In this document: positions 62,136 to 64,000 of the stretch, in pieces
Layout: the number at the start of each line of letters is the position of its first letter
How positions within the stretch are numbered: the first letter of the stretch is position 1
Assembly (NCBI GenBank): GCA_002841495.1
Contig: PGZV01000017.1
Span: 74,563-138,562, forward strand
Reading direction: 5' to 3'
DNA: 64,000 bases
DNA from: Firmicutes bacterium HGW-Firmicutes-2
GTDB taxonomy: Bacteria > Bacillota > Clostridia > Lachnospirales > Vallitaleaceae
The notes under the pieces: model-generated
Database searches by the model: none
What the model was told of the DNA's origin: nothing
The model's input: the letters and a program-made list of their open reading frames with translations, nothing else
Translations under genes and position numbers: made by a program

Positions 62136-62723
62136 TTGAAGTATATAAAGGGATTTCTAAGTTGGATAAGCATAATTCAAGTCTTAGTTTCAATATTATT
62201 TACAGTGATTTGTTTTCTGCTTGTACCTAGAATTTTTGGATATAAAATTGCATATTTTTCGGATGTAGATTATGATTTTGAAGCGATTAACGCGGTAACA
62301 GGTATAATTAGCGGTGTGGTATTACCGATTTTATTGGTGTTTTTATCTGCTTATATAGCAAATATATTTGAGAAGAAGAAACAAGTTATTGGCGATTTAA
62401 ATATCGCTACAATTGAACATGTAGAAAAAATTAAGGAAGATATACTAAAAACTATAGACCAAAAGCCGCAAGTTATAGATGGTGGATTTTTTACAGCGGA
62501 AGAAGAAATAAAAAATAGGAAGTTCAAAGAAAAAGCATATAAATTTGTATGTACTTCAATGATTGTAAATACCCATTCTGTTGCGGAACACTTAGGAGTA
62601 AGCGACAATGAGGCGTTTTTAATACTAAATGAATTATTGCGAGTTGATGGAACTATATCATGTGGTGGACGTGCATCTATAGATAATATAGATAATGTAG
62701 TATGGATGAAAAAGAGAAATTGA
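62136..62723 (+). CDS. Cassette 2: membrane protein with C-terminal winged-helix-like domain
   Basis: This 195-residue protein starts with a TTG preceded by AAGGGGGA. Two transmembrane segments lie near residues 9-30 and 54-75. A helical linker follows, and a C-terminal stretch (VAEHLGVSDNEAFLILNELL then RVDGTIS) with helix-turn-helix spacing. It could be a membrane-tethered regulator or sensor. No family is recognised. It is AT-rich, in contrast to the flanking attC sites. Confidence 0.65.
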   Translation: MKYIKGFLSWISIIQVLVSILFTVICFLLVPRIFGYKIAYFSDVDYDFEAINAVTGIISGVVLPILLVFLSAYIANIFEKKKQVIGDLNIATIEHVEKIKEDILKTIDQKPQVIDGGFFTAEEEIKNRKFKEKAYKFVCTSMIVNTHSVAEHLGVSDNEAFLILNELLRVDGTISCGGRASIDNIDNVVWMKKRN

Positions 62724-62747
62724 TCGCTAAGAGACGTTAATTACATC

Positions 62748-62845
62748 ACCTAACACTGACTTCCCTACATCACAGTGCTATGGTGTTTATTGGAAGTCAG
62801 AATGTTACGAAGCACTGCGACGTCGGGAAGTCGGAACGTTAGGCG
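62748..62845 (+). other. attC site B
   Basis: Core sites CCTAACA (62749-62755) and GTTAGGC (62838-62844) match the integron consensus RYYYAAC and GTTRRRY. L-box arms GACTTCCC (62758-62765) and GGGAAGTC (62825-62832) pair over 8 bp. The variable terminal structure has CAGTGCT (62773-62779) with AGCACTG (62811-62817). At 98 bases it has typical attC size. Confidence 0.88.
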
Positions 62846-62883
62846 TAATTATTAATTAGGTTTTGATAAGAAAGGAAGAGAAT

Positions 62884-63726
62884 ATGCAGAAGAAGTTTGC
62901 GTTTGTATTGATGCCTTTTAGTAGTGAGTTTGATGATATTTATGAATTCGGAATAAAAGGTGCTTGTAAGGAAATAGATGTTTATTGTGAAAGAGTTGAT
63001 GAACAGATTTTTTCAGAAAGCATACTTGATAGGGTTTATAATCAGATTAATACTGCAGACATTATTATTGCGGATTTAAGTGATAGAAATCCCAATGTAT
63101 TTTATGAAGTTGGTTATGCACATGCTTTAGGTAAGAAAGTTATCCTTCTTACAAAGAGGGCTGAAGATATACCTTTTGATTTGAAGCATTATCCTCATAT
63201 TATATACAATGTAATTAAAGATTTGAAGGAGCAGTTGAAGAAGAGAGTCCACTATTTTATTTCGACTGATTCCAAAGCAAGAGGCGGCTTTCTGGAAAGC
63301 ATTGATATTATTCTAAATGGTACCAAGTTAGATGACGTAGAGAGTATTAAAATCAATAAGGCTTCAGGAACTATATTCGATAGTGTGAACGATTTTACGT
63401 TCGATTTTGCATTTAAGAATAATGGGTTTGGTGTGTTTGACACTGAACCATCAATTCAACTCAGTATACCATATAATTTCTTAAGTACTTTTAAAGCTTT
63501 TGGTCATGAGAGTGATATGATTAACCTTCCAGAAGGACGAGTTATATATAAACTCGGAGAGATACCACGAATATTCCCAGGTTCATGGGTGAATCTAAAG
63601 AAGAAAGTGAGTGTAGATGATGAAAATATGCCAACAGGAAGAATTGAGGCAGAATTAATCATAAGTACAATTTATGGCTCGTATTTGTATCCTTTTATAA
63701 TGGATTTTGACTGTGAATCAGAGTGA
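62884..63726 (+). CDS. Cassette 3: TIR/deoxyribosyltransferase-fold protein, possible defence effector
   Basis: This 280-residue protein has an N-terminal domain (residues 1-120) of the nucleoside 2-deoxyribosyltransferase/TIR-like superfamily: FVLMPFSSEFDDIYEFGI, then ADIIIADLSDRNPNVFYEVG with a candidate catalytic glutamate, then YAHALGKKVILLT. Proteins with this fold cleave nucleosides or NAD and occur as effectors in anti-phage systems and in cassettes. Residues 140-280 form a beta-rich domain I do not recognise. The ATG at 62884 follows AAGGAAGAG. Activity is inferred from fold only. Confidence 0.75.
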   Translation: MQKKFAFVLMPFSSEFDDIYEFGIKGACKEIDVYCERVDEQIFSESILDRVYNQINTADIIIADLSDRNPNVFYEVGYAHALGKKVILLTKRAEDIPFDLKHYPHIIYNVIKDLKEQLKKRVHYFISTDSKARGGFLESIDIILNGTKLDDVESIKINKASGTIFDSVNDFTFDFAFKNNGFGVFDTEPSIQLSIPYNFLSTFKAFGHESDMINLPEGRVIYKLGEIPRIFPGSWVNLKKKVSVDDENMPTGRIEAELIISTIYGSYLYPFIMDFDCESE

Positions 63727-63750
63727 TAGAATGGGGTCATTAATAACTAC

Positions 63751-63827
63751 GCCTAACAGCGAGTTGACGACATGGCCGTTGAACAAGGATGGATGGCACA
63801 CGTCGTCAACTCACAGGACGTTATATG
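63751..63827 (+). other. attC site C (short form)
   Basis: Core GCCTAAC (63751-63757) opposes GTTATATG (63820-63827). Arms GAGTTGACGAC (63761-63771) and GTCGTCAACTC (63802-63812) pair perfectly over 11 bp, leaving a 30-base terminal part. At about 77 bases it has the size of the short attC of resistance cassettes. Confidence 0.9.
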
Positions 63828-63862
63828 ACATTAATTCCTAGTTATGAGAGAGGATATAAGAT

Positions 63863-64000
63863 ATGAAGAAATTCACAACAGTATTGATTAAACTCTTATC
63901 ACTATATTATCTTGTTAAGAGTATTGGTAGTTTGAGCAATATAATTTACTATTTCCCGATGATGATGAAGACTAAACCTATGAGTGAGAATATTGGAATT
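63863..64000 (+). CDS. Cassette 4: unknown protein, cut by window edge
   Basis: The first 46 residues are visible, beginning MKKFTTVLIKLLSLYYLVKS, a hydrophobic N-terminus that could be a membrane anchor or signal. It is preceded by AGAGAGGATA and starts 36 bases after the attC C junction, as do the other cassette genes. The rest lies outside the window. Confidence 0.6.
   Translation, partial: MKKFTTVLIKLLSLYYLVKSIGSLSNIIYYFPMMMKTKPMSENIGI

Larger units (their letters stand above)
61167..64000 (+). mobile_element. Integron-type gene cassette array (continues past the window)
   Basis: Each unit contains one plus-strand orphan gene with its own Shine-Dalgarno and ends in a GC-richer imperfect palindrome bounded by YAAC and GTTA core sites, the layout of integron cassettes. 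Junctions are near 61167, 62085, 62838 and 63820. Cassettes 2 and 3 are about 750 and 980 bases long, of ordinary cassette size. No intact integrase is in the window, so the array is CALIN-like unless one lies downstream. Confidence 0.8.

Overview
The window looks like a chromosomal segment of a low-GC, anaerobic, Gram-positive bacterium of the class Clostridia, probably of the Lachnospirales/Vallitalea-like kind; this placement is an inference from gene content and was not tested by search. Support comes from the iscR-iscS-iscU-mnmA operon, a CggR-led glycolytic cluster with cofactor-independent phosphoglycerate mutase, FabV, serC-serA-DUF1015, a purine riboswitch before xpt, BMP-type nucleoside ABC transport, SLH proteins and a class A RNase P RNA. 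Almost all of it reads as ordinary vertically inherited chromosome until about 59.5 kb.

Layout. 1-5.4 kb: 5'-truncated EF-G paralogue, then Fe-S assembly and tRNA thiolation. 5.4-12.9 kb: PHP phosphatase, Na/Pi cotransporter, a minus-strand SLH surface protein with a small membrane protein, a membrane-embedded LuxR regulator and D-lactate dehydrogenase. 13-22.7 kb: cggR-gap-pgk-tpiA-gpmI, fabV with its own promoter and palindromic operator, eno, secG. 22.9-26.3 kb: UMF1 transporter, asd, pirin. 26.7-33.4 kb: a three-gene MukBEF/Wadjet-like SMC operon with no JetD nuclease gene. 33.4-51 kb: lipA, ddl, a rhomboid-like membrane protein, an HTH gene, serC-serA-DUF1015, an HflKC pair, argC, an MFS transporter, glgB, a four-domain sulfur-transfer flavoprotein and ndk. 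51.3-57.3 kb: a 59-residue winged-helix gene, purine riboswitch, xpt and a BMP-ABC nucleoside importer. Then rnpB, a zinc-ribbon membrane protein and a ferritin-VIT1 protein.

The most unusual part is 60.3-64.0 kb. A tyrosine recombinase gene, broken by an internal deletion, is followed in the same orientation by at least three integron-type gene cassettes, each an AT-rich orphan gene followed by an attC-like imperfect palindrome (61919-62092, 62748-62845, 63751-63827). A fourth cassette runs off the window. Products are two unknown membrane proteins, a TIR/deoxyribosyltransferase-fold protein typical of defence effectors, and an unknown protein. Integron cassette arrays are rare in Firmicutes. 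The broken recombinase lacks the IntI-specific insertion, so this is either a CALIN-like array without integrase or an array served by a non-IntI recombinase.

Two dispersed intergenic repeat families run through the window. Family 1 is an 85-bp terminal-inverted-repeat element (four copies and two half copies). Family 2 is a branched palindrome with end motifs CTATGAA/TTCATAG that travels with a conserved U-tailed hairpin. Neither contains a transposase gene, so both look like non-autonomous elements.
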